A stretch of 6,313 nt of DNA, from assembly GCA_050742535.1 (NCBI GenBank), contig JBOGIQ010000352.1:1-6313 (forward strand), read 5' to 3'. Positions 5,345 through 6,313 of the stretch are shown here, piece by piece (positions within the stretch are counted from its first letter, which is position 1; the number at the start of each line of letters is the position of its first letter). The notes under the pieces were generated by a model. That model ran no database searches, was not told the origin of the DNA, and was given only the letters and a program-made list of their open reading frames with translations. The translations under genes were made by a program, and so were the position numbers. The stretch comes from Gp6-AA40 sp050742535 (GTDB taxonomy: Bacteria > Acidobacteriota > Vicinamibacteria > Vicinamibacterales > UBA2999).

Positions 5345-6236
5345 ATGCCGTGGCGCGAGACGTCGCCCATGGAGCAACGCCTGGAATTCGTTCGGGAGTA
5401 CGACAGCGGACTGTTTACGATGACCGAGCTCGCGGCTGAGTACGGCATCAGCCGGAAGACGGGGTTCGTGCTCCGCTGCGACGCGCTGACTGCGCACACC
5501 CGGGCGGTCACACGGCCGCGCGTCGAACGCGCGTTTGCCGAGGATGGGCTGCCGGAGCGGATCCGCAGTGACAACGGGCCGCCGTTTGGCGGGCCGGGCC
5601 TCGGGCGCTTGTCTACCTTGGCGGTCTGGTGGATCCGTCTCGGGATCCTGCCCGAGCGCATCGATCCCGGGCATCCCGAGCAGAATGGGGTCCCACGAAC
5701 AATTTCACCGGATCCTCAAGGGCGATACGGCGCGGCCTCCCGCCGCCACGGCCGCGGCGCAGCAACGCCGCTTCACGCGCTTCTGCCGCGAGTACAACCA
5801 CGAGCGACCGCATGAGGCGTTGCACCAAGCCGTGCCGGCGACACGCTATCAGGCCTCGCCGCGCCCACTGCCGCGCCGCCTGCCGCCCCTGGAGTATCCG
5901 GGGCACGCGGCAATCCGCCGCGTCGATCAAAATGGCTACGTCTCGTGGCGCCAGCCGTTGTTTGTCTCGGTGGCACTCGCCAACGAAGCGATCGCCTTCG
6001 AAGAAGTCGACGACGGGATCTGGACCGTCACCTTTGCCACCGTCGTCCTCGGTCGCTTCGACGAACGCCAACACCGGATTCACCCGATTGCCGCAATCTC
6101 TGCGGGGCGCTCCGCCAGCTCCGCTGGCTCGCGCCCAACAGGAAGCACGAAGAACGCCGATGACGAAACCGCCCGATTAACTGTTACCCATGTCGCTGGA
6201 CTACTTTGTTACCCATGTCCCCGGCCGCCCAATTAA
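5345..6236 (+). pseudogene. IS481-family transposase, internally deleted and frameshifted
   Basis: The start MPWRETSPMEQRLEF with GGAGGTG five bases upstream (5333-5339) and the first helix-turn-helix, MTELAAEYGISRKTG, match IS481-type transposases. At about 5464/5465 the frame jumps directly to FVLRCDALTAHT. The rest of the DNA-binding region and the start of the RNase H-like core with the first catalytic aspartate are missing, roughly 110 residues judged from memory of the family. The second Asp is kept in RSDNGPPF (about 5570) and the Glu region in HPEQNG. Within GGGG (5687-5690) one extra G shifts the frame. The +1 frame continues the homology as SHEQFHRILKGDTARPP and YNHERPHEALHQAVPATRYQ to LGRFDERQHRIHP, and stays open through the right inverted repeat to the stop at 6236. 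With a missing catalytic residue and a frameshift, it should be inactive. Confidence 0.88.
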
Positions 6237-6237
6237 C
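6169..6237. repeat. Near-duplicate 13-mers flanking the IS right end
   Basis: CCGCCCGATTAAC (6169-6181) and CCGCCCAATTAAC (6225-6237) differ at one base and bracket the right inverted repeat. The outer copy is not part of the array and has no counterpart at the left IS end. It may be left over from a rearrangement or from a related IS copy; chance cannot be excluded. Confidence 0.4.
6182..6224 (-). repeat. IS right terminal inverted repeat (43 bases, internally doubled)
   Basis: This is the reverse-complement partner of 5255-5297. TGTTACCCATGTC occurs at 6182-6194 and 6207-6219, again 25 bases apart, so both ends share the same double-site layout. The shifted transposase frame reads through this repeat. 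Confidence 0.8.
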
Positions 6238-6313
6238 GGACCAAGGACAGAGGACCAAGGACGGACCACGGACCAAGAACGGACAAAGAACGAAGCACCA
6301 AGGACCAGGGACT
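6236..6313. repeat. Inverted array, distal part of the right arm (to window edge)
   Basis: GGACCAAGGAC and GGACCACGGACC units resume after the IS, in the orientation opposite to the left arm. CGGACCACGGACCAAGAACGGA (6262-6283) is an exact reverse complement of part of the left arm. Bases 6272-6312 reverse-complement to 5040-5080 with 37 of 41 matches. The array may end at or just past the window edge, since the matching left end stops at the operon's stop codon. Confidence 0.8.

Larger units (their letters stand above)
5255..6224 (+). mobile_element. Decayed IS481-family insertion sequence inserted in the repeat array
   Basis: A roughly 970-base element bounded by inverted repeats (38/43 identical) and carrying one degenerate transposase. 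The outer ends read CCGGGGACAT(A/G)GGTAACA, a form familiar from IS481-type elements. The transposase starts 90 bases in from the left end. The element is about a third of a kilobase shorter in its coding part than an intact relative would be, because of an internal deletion. With the IS removed the two array arms become adjacent, showing that it inserted into a pre-existing repeat. The exact outer boundaries and target duplication are uncertain, because 6225-6235 belongs to neither the array nor the inverted repeat. Confidence 0.8.

Noticed and set aside
5613..6083. Minus-strand open frame within the IS
   Set aside because: Antisense of the transposase; the plus strand has recognisable IS481 motifs in two frames.

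Overview
The window looks like a piece of a high-GC Acidobacteriota chromosome, probably of the Vicinamibacteria type. Two things point there. The C-terminal halves of both large proteins belong to the DUF3738/TIGR03435 family, which is strongly expanded in soil Acidobacteria. A short palindrome built on TCCGCCTTCAGGCGGA, which reads LKAEAT-like on the opposite strand, lies inside both of those genes; I recall this type of repeat from that group. The assignment rests on protein-family recognition, not on a database search.

Layout. Positions 1-294 (minus strand) hold the first 98 codons of an ECF sigma factor that runs off the left edge. A 142-base divergent intergenic region (295-436), containing the perfect palindrome CGTTTAAACG, separates it from a plus-strand set of four genes. 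These form two successive modules of the same design: an ECF sigma factor (437-1027), then a membrane-anchored FecR-like protein with a C-terminal DUF3738 domain (1024-2775); then a second sigma factor (2818-3372) and a second FecR-DUF3738 protein (3369-5039). In each module the sigma stop codon and the FecR start codon overlap as ATGA. The modules are 42 bases apart, so all four genes could be one transcript.

Right third. Directly after the last stop codon lies a degenerate 18-base tandem array of CTTGGTCCG-like units (5040-about 5183). It turns back on itself through a nested palindrome centred on 5190 and continues in the opposite orientation. A decayed IS481-family element (about 5255-6224) interrupts this second arm. 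The arm resumes at about 6236 and runs to the window end, whose last 41 bases are an inverted copy of the first 41 bases of the array (37/41 by hand count). Without the IS, the region would be a palindrome of roughly 300 bases directly downstream of the operon.

How the parts may work together (inference). FecR-type proteins hold or activate a cognate ECF sigma factor across the inner membrane. Here the usual FecR C-terminus is replaced by a large DUF3738 domain that would sit in the periplasm, and no TonB-dependent receptor is visible. The FecR cores of the two modules are about 80% identical, while the cytoplasmic N-termini and the DUF3738 domains have diverged. That is what one would expect of duplicated signalling modules whose input and sigma partner have each specialised. 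The transposase carries an internal deletion that removes the first catalytic region, plus a +1 frameshift, so it should be inactive.
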